Assembly (NCBI RefSeq): GCF_049240685.1
Contig: NZ_JBMLSD010000409.1
Coordinates: 1-64,000, forward strand
From: Flectobacillus sp049240685
GTDB taxonomy: Bacteria > Bacteroidota > Bacteroidia > Cytophagales > Spirosomataceae
Direction of reading: 5' to 3'
DNA length: 64,000 nucleotides
The notes below the pieces were generated by a model. It did not search any database, was not told the origin of the DNA, and saw nothing but the letters and a program-made list of their open reading frames with translations. Within the stretch, counting starts at the first letter, position 1. The number at the start of each line of letters is the position of its first letter. Shown one piece after another: positions 8,099 to 18,225 of this stretch. A program made the position numbers and the translations under genes.

Positions 8099-8143
8099 GA
8101 GGTAAACACATAAACAGGAGGGTGGCCTCCAATAATTCACTAC

Positions 8144-8548
8144 ATGAATCACCTCAAAACGGGTAGAGCTCTACAACTGGAAGGACTAGAGTTCGCAACA
8201 AACAAAGTAACAATTGGATTTAAGTGCGACGCAGGTACAAAAATCCAACTCGCTCAAGAAGCTAATCTATACGGACTAACGCTAAGTGAATACGTTGATA
8301 CGATTCTTGGGCAAAGACATCATCAAACAAAGCAGCAGAAAACAGAAATGACCTATTCAAAAGAAGAACTAGAGGTACTGATTAAAAAGATTGCCTTCTA
8401 TGAAAATGATAGAATGCAGCAAGCCTACGAAACTCATAAAGGAAACACACTAAACATTATGTGTGTAGATAATACTGAAAGACAATTTCAGGTTAACCAC
8501 ATAGAAGACATTTTTACCATCATCATGAACCTAGTAAAACTTTCATAA
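8144..8548 (+). CDS. Small protein with ribbon-helix-helix-like segment
   Basis: This 134-aa protein was not recognised by name. Residues 20-55 (NKVTIGFKCDAGTKIQLAQEANLYG, then LTLSEYVDTIL) fit a ribbon-helix-helix domain as in MobC or CopG-like plasmid proteins. The rest is charged and helical, with a loose beta-rich end. The leader carries a small hairpin, GGAGG-GTGG-CCTCC (8117-8130), 14 bases before the ATG, which could hide or form part of a ribosome-binding region. The neighbouring 10-bp-phased repeats suggest that it is a DNA-binding or copy-control protein. No relaxase is seen nearby. Confidence 0.55.
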   Translation: MNHLKTGRALQLEGLEFATNKVTIGFKCDAGTKIQLAQEANLYGLTLSEYVDTILGQRHHQTKQQKTEMTYSKEELEVLIKKIAFYENDRMQQAYETHKGNTLNIMCVDNTERQFQVNHIEDIFTIIMNLVKLS

Positions 8549-8552
8549 ACCT

Positions 8553-8777
8553 ATGTTTGAAGTAACATCACAACCATTTGGAACGAGTACAAGAGAAGAA
8601 CTCACTCTATCAGGGCACAGTACGTTCTTAGAGTCAAGGTATAAATCCTCTAAATCATCATCAGGGATATTGAGTGTAATACTAATTTTTGGATTAGTCA
8701 TTGTTGGATTGGCGGCTTTATTCTGGGATGAGTTGGAGGATAGAATATCTAACCTTCAAATCCCTGGTAAGACCTAA
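8553..8777 (+). CDS. Small single-pass membrane protein
   Basis: This 74-aa protein is not recognised. It has a Ser/Thr-rich N-terminal half, one clear membrane helix (ILSVILIFGLVIVGLAALFW, about residues 43-62) and a short charged tail. The ATG follows the previous stop by 4 bases, so it is likely in the same transcript. Confidence 0.45.
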   Translation: MFEVTSQPFGTSTREELTLSGHSTFLESRYKSSKSSSGILSVILIFGLVIVGLAALFWDELEDRISNLQIPGKT

Positions 8778-8909
8778 AATATATACACCTCATATACTTT
8801 CTTCTTGATTTTTACATTCCTTGGGATGAGTGGGCGTAGTAAAGAAACTTCTCATAGGTTTCCTATCATACTCTTCCCAATAAAGCTTAAAAGTATTGTG
8901 TAAGCTTCC

Positions 8910-8969
8910 CCAAAATAGTACGAATTGAAATTAGAGAGAATCTTTAACCTTTAAATCGTATTATTTTGG
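8910..8969. terminator. Inverted repeat between the plasmid module and the helicase gene
   Basis: CCAAAATAGTACGA (8910-8923) and TCGTATTATTTTGG (8956-8969) are inverted with one mismatch. It sits between the convergent ends of the small membrane gene and the long minus-strand helicase gene. It may be a two-way terminator. The loop is 32 bases, so this is uncertain. Confidence 0.4.
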
Positions 8970-9007
8970 AGAAACCTAACAAATGCTTTGGTAGATATTT
9001 AAGCGAT

Positions 9008-12000
9008 TCAATTTACATCAAATACCAAAGTATATAATAGGTCTTGATTTAGCTTTTGCTGAATCAATAAATTGTCTATTCCACAAAGGGATGAAGAATT
9101 TGCATGTTTGTTATTTACAAACCAACCATGCTCAATACCAGCATCAGGTCTTATTGTAATCAAGGTCTTATGCTTGTTTCGAATCGACAAGAAACGATAG
9201 TGAGGAAGATGTTGGTCTAATTCAACATTGACTGACTCAATACCACAATCCTTTGCTATTCTTTGAATAAAGAATTTACGGGAGTTTTCATCATTAAATT
9301 GCTCAGTAATATTTCCTTTGTTTTGTTCATAATATGGAGCTTTCATTTGTTGCAATTGAACTGTCAACTCGGTTATCTCGAAATTTAATTTCTCTTTCAT
9401 AGTATTTATAAATTGAACAAGCAACAAGCATCCCAAGGGCTTCATAAGGTATCTGTCAGAATACGTAAGATGAACTTTTTCTCCTGCTAGAACTTGGGCA
9501 AGTTTATCTTGAACATCATCATTCAAACGTTCATGAAACATGTTGTAAAAATCTAACGAGTTAATATATTTACTAGGCGCTGGTATTTTTACTTCAAAAA
9601 TGTTTCCAATCAAATCATCAAATTTTATATCATAAATGGGAAGAGTCCACTGACTAAAAGCTTCCTGCTTGTATATATAATTGCTCCTCGAATTACCCCA
9701 GTCTGCATCTAATTGGGTATGGAAGTCGTTTGTAAAATAGTCATACAGTTGATTATTCACAAGCTTTACCCTTGCAATTTGCTGTAAGTTCCCAACACTG
9801 AAACTATCAATATAATTAAGTTGCGCCCATACTCTTGTTTGAATAAGGGTAAGTTTATGCTCAAGAGATAATTGCATGGGATGACCACGAAAAACTAAAT
9901 GAATAGAAATACCATTCAATTTCATACTATTTAGAAGTTGAAAATTATCAACATTCCAGTTATCTATGTTGTCATAGTCTACCAATAACCACACCTCTTG
10001 CATTTGTTTTTTACTCAGTAATCTTGCCCAATCATTTATGATTGTCCCAATATTTTTTTTAGGTTGATTTGTTAATAACATTTCAACCTCGTAAGGTACC
10101 TTATTGTCAACAATACTAGACAACCATTCAATAGCACTATGTCGATCTAATTTATCAATATAATACTGAGATTTACGGTCAATCAAGCATTTGGTACAAG
10201 CAGATTCACAATTACACCTTTTCAGAAAATCTAAAGCGTTATTACAAACATCCTCGAAATAGGTGGCAGACTGAGAAACATAGCCGGCACCTCCTTTGGC
10301 AGTATCAAAAAGAAAAATACTTGAATAACCACGATATTTCTTTAGACCAAAATCAACTTCCTGATCTTCTATACCCAGAAATGTAGTAAGACTTTTCGAA
10401 ATGGCTTGACCTAAGGAATATAGAGTGGCTTCATTATTGATAAGGTTCCCATTTGCATCCTTACACCTTATTTCAAAAAAATCAGTTTGGAAACGGCCAA
10501 CCAATAAAACATTATTTCGAATAGCATATGGATTATCATTTCCCTTACAAAGAGAATTATCTCTTTCGTTTTTCCCTCCCCTTAATCTTGTATGACCGTT
10601 CAATGAATTTTGATTTATATCCGCACGTCCACATTCTAAACAAACAGAATATCCTTCGCCAGCTCCATAATTATAATAAAGTATTTCTGCATTTTCTTTA
10701 CTATCCCTAAATTCAAAAACAGGATGAGTATCATCACTCCAAGATTCAACACCAATTAGTAAAGGTTCAACATACTGAACATTTGAAAGTTCAGTAATCT
10801 CCCTTGTTTTATCTTCAAATAAGTCTACAGAGAAACCCGCAGGCTCGATTATTTCAGTGTATAAACTTTGAGAATTAAGTCCTTTTAGTGTGTCATTTTT
10901 ACAGTCAGGGCACGTTCTTGAAATAGACTCGTTACTTACAATATGTTCAAAGCCACAGGCAGTACAGTGTTGTAATATTCGTTTTGTTGCCTCGCCGCCC
11001 CAGTTATTTTTTAATGAAATACCTGCAGATTTATAACTCCAACCATCAATTACTACCTTTGTACCAGGGGCATACTCTGAAAGTGCTCTAGTGATATGAT
11101 AAGAAGGAAGTTGCTTGGGTTCATCAGCACTTCGCTTTAAATCCGTAATATTTATATTATTAAAATCAACTACTCCAGTTGGAATTCCTCCAGCAGGTAA
11201 AAACCCTTCTTCAGATAGATAGGATAATAGGTTTTTATGTAAAAATTGATTTTTCTGATAGTTAACAGCTTTGTATGCTGGAGAATCTTCGTTATATCCT
11301 TTAAGTTCTAAAAACTTCTTCAAAGAAGTATCAAAATCGACCCTCTTTTGAAGAATAGTATTGACTAAAAATTCAAAGTTTGAATAAACTTTATTGATAA
11401 TTGCCATTGTAGTATGATTACTCAAAGGGGTATTCCTAATTATTTGTGCAATTGAATCTAACAATTCTACCGGAACACCTTCAAGTAGAAACTCCATCAA
11501 TAATTGCGAAGCATTTGCTTGTTTTCCTGCTAAATTTATGAAGAAAAAACTTTCTATTGTTTCTTTAACATTAATGCCAGCTAGCTGATTTTGGATAAAC
11601 TTTCCAAGCATAAAAGCATTAATATGGCGTTGTACTACTGCATTACTGCTAAAGGAAAGCATTGGAGGTGCTATCTTATGATTTAAGGCCCATTCAGGTT
11701 TAGCCATCACATTAGATCCTATTGGGTTTGCAGCACATATGGTGAAAGCAAGAGATTTATTTTCACCTCTTCTGCCTGCTCTTCCCGTTCTTTGTAAATA
11801 ATTGGCTGGACTAGGTGGCACATTACTCATGACAACAGCTGAAATACCGCCAATATCCACCCCCATTTCCATGGTGGTTGAACAGCTTAATATGTTTATT
11901 TTGCCGTCCTGAAATTTTGTTTCGAGGTCATCTAATCTGGATTTTTGTTGCTGAGCTGAATGCTCTCCAGCTAAATACAATGGCTTAAAATTTATAATTC

Positions 12001-14953
12001 GTTCATGAAGGCTATTCCATAATCCTTTAGTTTTAAAAAATTTAACTTCGGAATTTGTATCAATCCATTGTAATGTAGGTTCTGTATTGTAATTGTTATC
12101 TTCATCCCTATTAAAAGGGTAATAAAACATTGGAAAATTGATAGAGTTTCCTACTTTGAACGCTCCAATATTTGATGCATTACCGTTAATCCAAGGTGAA
12201 TAACCTCTAAAATTAGTATCAATAAGCCTTTTTTTGACCGGACACAGCCATAGCTTATCTGCTAATTCAAACGCAACTTTTTCTTCTAAATTTAGCTTAT
12301 AGCCACCTTCGTTTCCATAAGCTGTTAAGAAATTCCTCCTAATTGTTATCCACAATTGTTCGAGTAACGCATTAATTTGATCTTGAATTTCATTATCAAT
12401 CGTATTTAGTTCATGATATCCAAGTCCAGCACATATTAAAAGTACCAAACGGTTTGGCCTTACACGATTTCTATCGAATACTGGCCACTTAGAGACATTT
12501 GCAATTGGCGAATCACTCGGGTAAATAGCAAAACTTTTATGATTTGTTGAAGCCATTCCTCTCACACTAGGAGAAATAGAATAATAGAATTTATACCTAA
12601 TTACATAATCTAGCGCAATTTTCACAAGACTTTTCCACTCATTGCTCTCAATTCCTAATCCAGATGCAATATCAGGAGTAGTCAAGTTATCTAAGTCGGG
12701 ATAAATCACATTGACCATGCCTAAATTTTCCAAAGAGCGGTCTCTGGGTAACCTTCTGGCAAATTCATTGTAAAGGAGTGAATTTAAGTAATCTTTTCCC
12801 TGAGAAGATATATTACCGCCTATATTATGATTGAATAAATTTGTAAATTCATTTTCACTACGCTCCAATATTTCCAGCATTTCCTTCCAAGTAATCCGAC
12901 TTTGTTGTACACTCGGAGGTACCGAATTAATTATAGCTTCATATTGCTCAATGTCAGCCTTTTTTTTATTAATAAGAATAGGGATTTTTATCGTCGGTAA
13001 TTCTGCTTTTAATTTTTCTAATTCTTTGATACAAGCAATTTTGTCCTCTTCATTTAATTGAGGAAATTGATTTTGTAACTCTATTCTTTCTTTACACAAA
13101 GAATGAAATACCTGCGATCTCAACCAGTAGGTTTCACTATCTATGTTAATGAGGGCTGATATTTTTGCCGTCCCTTGTCTGCTATCTGTAAAGGAAATGT
13201 ATTTTTTCCCCTCCCAAAGCATTTCTTTACTAATTTGGTTTGCACTATTTGTTTGTTCAAGAATCAAATCTGACATCAGCCTATTTAGAAATGCTGCTGA
13301 TAATCTAAAATGGAAAGGACGCTCAAGATTACATCCACAATATGGACAACCTTCAGTATTAGGTACTTCAAAGAGAGGCCCTAAAGTATCAAAATTTAAG
13401 GTGCTATCAATATTGATTTTAACTGGTACAAGATTCTCAGAAATAAATGGTCTACCCTTTAACTGTTTGGCAAGAATAAATCTACTTGGTATAGGATTCA
13501 TGCTTAAATTATCTTCATTATCCTCATCATTTTCATCATCTACCTGAAAAAAGTCATTACTTTGCTTAGAACTTTGTTTGACTACATTCCCCTCTTTTTC
13601 TCCTTCCATCATGTAGGTGCCACAAGTTTTACAGGAAATTAATTCTAGCAATGGGTAACCACATTTGCACTGCTTTTTAGAAATAGTAGTAAGTGTGCCT
13701 ATGATGTGTTCAGGGACATTTCGATGAATCGTGCAAGTAGGATTGGTACATGCATATATTCCACTTATATTTCTTGCAAAAAAATGTCCTCTGACTGGGA
13801 GAAAAGATTGACCATTATCAGAAATATCAGCTAAACTATCAATATATGCAAGCTGGTCAGAGCGATTAGGGAGCTTAGTAGTTTTTCCAATTACCTCTAA
13901 ATTCAGACAAGTATTTTCGTATAGCTGCTTACGTAAATTGAGGGCAATATCAGAATCCTCTATATCACTTTTATCCAGTAGGCTAGCGTCAAAACTTGGT
14001 AGTATTCTTTTCCCTTTAATAATTTCGATATTCGATGTTTGAATACCACATAAATCAGCCATAAACTGCTTTAAGTAATCATCGTTTCCATCCCCAACTG
14101 TTGCCGAAGTTACTGCAAACCTTACAGTATTGATATCTACGTCAAAAGCATCGATAACTCTCCTAATCAGAAGAGCCATTTCTGTAGCTTTTGACCCCAC
14201 TAAAGTATGAGCTTCATCTAACAAAATCCACCTCAATTTTCCTTTTGAATTTTGAAGTAATTGGGTGTCCTTATCCCTAACCAGCATATATTCAAGCATA
14301 GTTGGATTTGTGAACAAGATTTGTGGGGTCTGTTCTCTTATGTTTTTCCTTGATATGATTTCAGGAAAAGCCTCATTTTGTTTTAGCTGCGGTACAGTTT
14401 CTGCAGTATTTCCATTGTACACGGCATATTTAATATTTCCTAATGCCTTACACCATGCATGCATACGCTTTTTTTGACTACCAATCAAAGCATTTAATGG
14501 ATAAAGAAATATAGCATTAACACCTATCTCATTTGGGCTATTGGTATAAATATCTTGTAAGACTGGTAACATAAAACATTCTGTTTTTCCAGAACCTGTA
14601 CCAGTTGTAACTAAGATTGATTTCTTTTCATCTATAGATGCTTTCCAACTACTTAACTGATGTAAATAAGGAAGCCTATCTGCTGAAAAACGATATTCTT
14701 CATTTTTTATGCTATCAAGTTTTTTGATAAAGTCAGGATTAAACATAAAACTCAATTGCCCAAACGTTTCTTGAGAAGGTTCCCAAGGGAACATATTTTG
14801 AAATACGGGCTTGGCTAATATTTTCTCATCCTCTTGGTTCAAAATATATTTAAGATAGGTCTGCATCTCGGCATCTCCTGTTGCCCAAAGCGATAGAACG
14901 GTATCGATAATTCTTTGTTCAGTACTAGTGTAAAATTTTCTAAAGTTCATCAT
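9008..14953 (-). CDS. druE: Large DEAD/DEAH helicase with DUF1998-type C-terminal region (DruE-like)
   Basis: This 1981-aa protein is a superfamily-2 helicase. Walker A is TGTGSGKTE near residue 117, DEAH near 246 and SAT near 284. The second helicase lobe carries STTMEMGVDIGG and QRTGRAGRRG near 1053-1062. Between the lobes lies a long insert with several Cys pairs (CTNPTC, CKCG, CKTCG, CPYCGC). After the second lobe come CTACG/CPDC and then a CNCESACTKC cluster near 1580, following FLFDTAKGGAGY, which is typical of DUF1998. This plan and length match DruE of Druantia defence systems. The gene follows the 1026-aa gene with a 15-base gap, as in type III (DruH-DruE). The general helicase call is near certain; the Druantia assignment is inferred from domain plan, size and partner. 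Confidence 0.7.
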   Translation of the reverse strand: MMNFRKFYTSTEQRIIDTVLSLWATGDAEMQTYLKYILNQEDEKILAKPVFQNMFPWEPSQETFGQLSFMFNPDFIKKLDSIKNEEYRFSADRLPYLHQLSSWKASIDEKKSILVTTGTGSGKTECFMLPVLQDIYTNSPNEIGVNAIFLYPLNALIGSQKKRMHAWCKALGNIKYAVYNGNTAETVPQLKQNEAFPEIISRKNIREQTPQILFTNPTMLEYMLVRDKDTQLLQNSKGKLRWILLDEAHTLVGSKATEMALLIRRVIDAFDVDINTVRFAVTSATVGDGNDDYLKQFMADLCGIQTSNIEIIKGKRILPSFDASLLDKSDIEDSDIALNLRKQLYENTCLNLEVIGKTTKLPNRSDQLAYIDSLADISDNGQSFLPVRGHFFARNISGIYACTNPTCTIHRNVPEHIIGTLTTISKKQCKCGYPLLELISCKTCGTYMMEGEKEGNVVKQSSKQSNDFFQVDDENDEDNEDNLSMNPIPSRFILAKQLKGRPFISENLVPVKINIDSTLNFDTLGPLFEVPNTEGCPYCGCNLERPFHFRLSAAFLNRLMSDLILEQTNSANQISKEMLWEGKKYISFTDSRQGTAKISALINIDSETYWLRSQVFHSLCKERIELQNQFPQLNEEDKIACIKELEKLKAELPTIKIPILINKKKADIEQYEAIINSVPPSVQQSRITWKEMLEILERSENEFTNLFNHNIGGNISSQGKDYLNSLLYNEFARRLPRDRSLENLGMVNVIYPDLDNLTTPDIASGLGIESNEWKSLVKIALDYVIRYKFYYSISPSVRGMASTNHKSFAIYPSDSPIANVSKWPVFDRNRVRPNRLVLLICAGLGYHELNTIDNEIQDQINALLEQLWITIRRNFLTAYGNEGGYKLNLEEKVAFELADKLWLCPVKKRLIDTNFRGYSPWINGNASNIGAFKVGNSINFPMFYYPFNRDEDNNYNTEPTLQWIDTNSEVKFFKTKGLWNSLHERIINFKPLYLAGEHSAQQQKSRLDDLETKFQDGKINILSCSTTMEMGVDIGGISAVVMSNVPPSPANYLQRTGRAGRRGENKSLAFTICAANPIGSNVMAKPEWALNHKIAPPMLSFSSNAVVQRHINAFMLGKFIQNQLAGINVKETIESFFFINLAGKQANASQLLMEFLLEGVPVELLDSIAQIIRNTPLSNHTTMAIINKVYSNFEFLVNTILQKRVDFDTSLKKFLELKGYNEDSPAYKAVNYQKNQFLHKNLLSYLSEEGFLPAGGIPTGVVDFNNINITDLKRSADEPKQLPSYHITRALSEYAPGTKVVIDGWSYKSAGISLKNNWGGEATKRILQHCTACGFEHIVSNESISRTCPDCKNDTLKGLNSQSLYTEIIEPAGFSVDLFEDKTREITELSNVQYVEPLLIGVESWSDDTHPVFEFRDSKENAEILYYNYGAGEGYSVCLECGRADINQNSLNGHTRLRGGKNERDNSLCKGNDNPYAIRNNVLLVGRFQTDFFEIRCKDANGNLINNEATLYSLGQAISKSLTTFLGIEDQEVDFGLKKYRGYSSIFLFDTAKGGAGYVSQSATYFEDVCNNALDFLKRCNCESACTKCLIDRKSQYYIDKLDRHSAIEWLSSIVDNKVPYEVEMLLTNQPKKNIGTIINDWARLLSKKQMQEVWLLVDYDNIDNWNVDNFQLLNSMKLNGISIHLVFRGHPMQLSLEHKLTLIQTRVWAQLNYIDSFSVGNLQQIARVKLVNNQLYDYFTNDFHTQLDADWGNSRSNYIYKQEAFSQWTLPIYDIKFDDLIGNIFEVKIPAPSKYINSLDFYNMFHERLNDDVQDKLAQVLAGEKVHLTYSDRYLMKPLGCLLLVQFINTMKEKLNFEITELTVQLQQMKAPYYEQNKGNITEQFNDENSRKFFIQRIAKDCGIESVNVELDQHLPHYRFLSIRNKHKTLITIRPDAGIEHGWFVNNKHANSSSLCGIDNLLIQQKLNQDLLYTLVFDVN

Positions 14954-14968
14954 AAATAGGTTTTGTTT

Positions 14969-17900
14969 TTATAATATTCGATTGATAGTATAAGTAACTG
15001 CTAAATCATACCATTGATTATCAAGATTTTCACAATAAATAATATTTCGTCTGATTTCATGATTATTCAGATGCCATAAATCAACGATTTTACCTCCATT
15101 AGGCAGTTCCGATTCATAAAGATTTAATTTTACTAGAGCAATAGCTATAGGACACCTTGTCATTATTTTTAATTTTTTGTTATCAATAGGAATAATTGTT
15201 TTTCTGTTTTCGGGTATAAAAGGTCTCCAATGCGGCAATTCATTTATCACTGATTCTCCTAGTCTTTGCCGCATACTATTCATGGAAGTATTTAAGTGAA
15301 ATCCTTCTGGCATCTTCCAATCATTGTTGTTGAACATTAGAAATTTTCTATCAATAATTAGGCTTGATTTTTCAAGGATTAAACCGATAGCATCATTCCC
15401 ATGATTATCAATTATACTATTAAAGTTTTTTTGAATCGATTCAAAAGAGCACCAATGAAATCTAAACCCTAACTCTTCTTCCATTTTCCCACAAGTGCGA
15501 ATAAAATCTTCATTACTATGTGTATAGCAGATCAGAAAGAAGAAAAGTTTAGCACAAATATCAGATGATGAACAAGCTGCTCTAATTATATCAAATGCAG
15601 AAAAAGGAAGATTAAACTGATTACAAATTTCAATATATCGATATAATTTTTGCCACTCCTGATCGTCTATCGAATCATCTGATAATTGACGGTAGAATTC
15701 AGTAATCCTAACTAACTTATTTTGATAAAGAACTTCTGGTGCTGGTGGCGAAATTATATAATCCTGATTAATAGTTACATAGGTAGGGAGAATCTTACAA
15801 TTGATATCTTTATTCGTATCAAAAACAATGAACTCCTGATTACTAATGATTTCAGGAATATAAAAACTATCATTATCCCTGTCTAATTCAATAGAATTGA
15901 TATCTTTAAGCTCGCAGTTCAAGGGCACTGCATAGAGCAAGTAATTTGATTGAGGGGTATAATTAATATCTAAATCATCACTTTTTTTAAGATTAATAAG
16001 TAATTTTTTATCTTCCGATTGTCTCAAAGCCCCATCTTCATTTAGGTAAGAGAGACGAGTATTATATGCTTTAAACTGAATTCTTTTACCCTGCATTTCC
16101 ATTACGACTATGTTACTAGATGCCATTGAGTCTGCTAATAGAAATAACTTTTGAATTATTGTATTAAAGTTTCTTAGTGGGATTAATCCAGATTGTAGCG
16201 TCTGACGAATAATCAGCTTTGGATACTGTTCATTATAAAACTTAATGGTTTGATTTTCTCCACTTATGATTCGGTATCCATCTATGTTATTCAACAAAAA
16301 AATGTGGTTATTACCCACCACTTTATCCTCTTTATCAACTAACTCAATGCCCTTAGCTGGCAGTAGTATATCGAATAATAAATTTCCATATTTACTTTTT
16401 ATATAGGCTTTGATGTATTTAGGTATTTGATTTGTGTTAGTGATATTTACTACAATAGATTTATCCGTGTTAGAGATATTATAGCAGCTATTATTGTCAA
16501 CTACTTCTAACATCAAATCATTATGATTAAAATAGATTGCCGGTCTTAAAATATCAGAGCTGGAGAATCTCAATGTAGAGTCTCCAATATTGAATACTTT
16601 TTCGTACTCAGTAACTCCAGCGATACAAAATTGCAGTTCTATAATTCCCACAGGAATCGAACCATTATATTCATGCCATACATACTCCCCCTTTCTTCGC
16701 CATTTTTTACTTATCTGATTATCACTTATTCTTTTTCCATCATCATTAAAAAAATAAATTTTAGGCAAAGCTTTCACAACTACCGTATTTGCTTTATGTA
16801 ACCAATGGGGTCTCGTTTCTTGAATATACCAATCAAAAGAGGTAGTATTTAGTTTGAAGTGAACAGACTCATTTTTACTAGTGATTAAGGTAGTAGCTTC
16901 TTGTATTTCAAAAAGATAAAATATTTTGTTTTCAATTATCAATTTCAGACTTTTCTCAGTACAATGACTAGGTTCAGAGGTCAAAACAAAGGCACTGTCC
17001 CCGTTATGATTTTTCTTGGATAGCATTATCCAACGATTTTCTTCAACTTGAACCCAAAGACTTGGAATGCTAGTATCTGGCAATACTTTTATCTGAGAAG
17101 AAATAAAATATTTTTTCCCAGAAGTATCTGCAAAATACAATTCTGGTAGGTGTTTGTTTCCGGGATTCCACAAAATGGGGGTCAAAGACGAATAATATTT
17201 TATAAAATCCCCCTTGATATCCTTTCGGTAAGTTGCCAATAAGGTTTCATCACAAAAGAAATTGTATGAAGCAGATAACTCATCATCGGAAATGAGGTTA
17301 ATCATCTCAGCAAATAATGTGCTGTTTATTTTATCAGGTAAAACCGATTTTAATACAATATTGGCTTCCTCGGAAGACTTCAAATTCAATTCAAAAAATG
17401 TTTTTATTTTGGCTTGAGATTTTACTGCCTTTTCTATTTCCGTTTTGCGTTTTTTTAGGGTATCTACTAAATCTCTTTGTTGATTCAGCTCTAATAGGTC
17501 AAGTATTTCTCGACCTTCCTCTGTATCATCCCAAATGGCTCTCGAAATACTCAAGGCTGCTTCAAAAACAATTTCATTACGAGTAGACATTGGCAAATCC
17601 TTAATCACTTCATAATTATCTGCAATATCACTGATAATAGCGGGTCTCTGTTCAATTACTTTCAATAAAAACTTACGGTATGCTGTTCCATATTTCAGCA
17701 AGTTTTTCAAAGGGATACCTCCTTGAAGTAAAAGTGTCCTAAAGTACAAGGTATTCTCTTTCTGAATCCATTTCCAGCCTAACTTTTTACCTCCTTCTTT
17801 TGCTTTTTGATATAAATCTTCTGCCGAAAAGCTTTGATCTGTAGAGTATAAGGAATTAAAAATCATATCCTTGGATGGCTTTCCTTCAACATAGGAAAAT

Positions 17901-18049
17901 TTCCACCACAAGCCGAAGAGTATGGCACAATCTCTTGAATCAATACTAGTTAATGAAGACTTTTCCCTAAAATATCTTTTAATACTTTCGAAAAAATCTT
18001 CATCAAAGTTTCTTAAACTTTTCCCTTCTAAATTTGTATAGTAGTGCAT
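14969..18049 (-). CDS. druH: Large defence-associated protein, STY4851/DruH-like
   Basis: This 1026-aa protein has no enzymatic motif that I can see. It starts MHYYTNLEGKSLRNFDEDFF and has FGLWWKFSYVEGKPSK near residue 50, which resembles the STY4851/ECs_5259 family found directly upstream of very large DUF1998 helicases. A Lys/Glu-rich helical stretch near residue 195-225 could be a coiled coil. The middle (about 290-850) is beta-rich, and the end is helical again. In Druantia type III this partner is called DruH, and its mechanism is not established. The two genes are adjacent on the same strand and surely one operon. The match is from memory of the family and is not proven here. Confidence 0.55.
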   Translation of the reverse strand: MHYYTNLEGKSLRNFDEDFFESIKRYFREKSSLTSIDSRDCAILFGLWWKFSYVEGKPSKDMIFNSLYSTDQSFSAEDLYQKAKEGGKKLGWKWIQKENTLYFRTLLLQGGIPLKNLLKYGTAYRKFLLKVIEQRPAIISDIADNYEVIKDLPMSTRNEIVFEAALSISRAIWDDTEEGREILDLLELNQQRDLVDTLKKRKTEIEKAVKSQAKIKTFFELNLKSSEEANIVLKSVLPDKINSTLFAEMINLISDDELSASYNFFCDETLLATYRKDIKGDFIKYYSSLTPILWNPGNKHLPELYFADTSGKKYFISSQIKVLPDTSIPSLWVQVEENRWIMLSKKNHNGDSAFVLTSEPSHCTEKSLKLIIENKIFYLFEIQEATTLITSKNESVHFKLNTTSFDWYIQETRPHWLHKANTVVVKALPKIYFFNDDGKRISDNQISKKWRRKGEYVWHEYNGSIPVGIIELQFCIAGVTEYEKVFNIGDSTLRFSSSDILRPAIYFNHNDLMLEVVDNNSCYNISNTDKSIVVNITNTNQIPKYIKAYIKSKYGNLLFDILLPAKGIELVDKEDKVVGNNHIFLLNNIDGYRIISGENQTIKFYNEQYPKLIIRQTLQSGLIPLRNFNTIIQKLFLLADSMASSNIVVMEMQGKRIQFKAYNTRLSYLNEDGALRQSEDKKLLINLKKSDDLDINYTPQSNYLLYAVPLNCELKDINSIELDRDNDSFYIPEIISNQEFIVFDTNKDINCKILPTYVTINQDYIISPPAPEVLYQNKLVRITEFYRQLSDDSIDDQEWQKLYRYIEICNQFNLPFSAFDIIRAACSSSDICAKLFFFLICYTHSNEDFIRTCGKMEEELGFRFHWCSFESIQKNFNSIIDNHGNDAIGLILEKSSLIIDRKFLMFNNNDWKMPEGFHLNTSMNSMRQRLGESVINELPHWRPFIPENRKTIIPIDNKKLKIMTRCPIAIALVKLNLYESELPNGGKIVDLWHLNNHEIRRNIIYCENLDNQWYDLAVTYTINRIL

Positions 18050-18080
18050 ATCATGTAAGTATTAACTCTGTAAAACTATG

Positions 18081-18113
18081 TTTCAACTATGCAGTGGTGG
18101 TGCATAGTTGAAA
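18081..18113 (-). promoter_or_regulatory. 13-bp inverted repeat upstream of druH
   Basis: TTTCAACTATGCA (18081-18093) and TGCATAGTTGAAA (18101-18113) are exact reverse complements with a 7-base loop. It lies 32-64 bases before the druH start and about 110 bases after the hsdR stop, all on the minus strand. It may be an operator or the terminator of the hsd operon. There is no strong T-run, which favours an operator. Confidence 0.5.
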
Positions 18114-18225
18114 TTACTTTATAGGTATATTAAACTTACTTTGCACTAGTACTTACTCATAGTCGGACAAATCCAAGATTTTTAGTAGTCAATAAGCTAG
18201 TAAGTCTTCTTGCTAGTACCTATTT

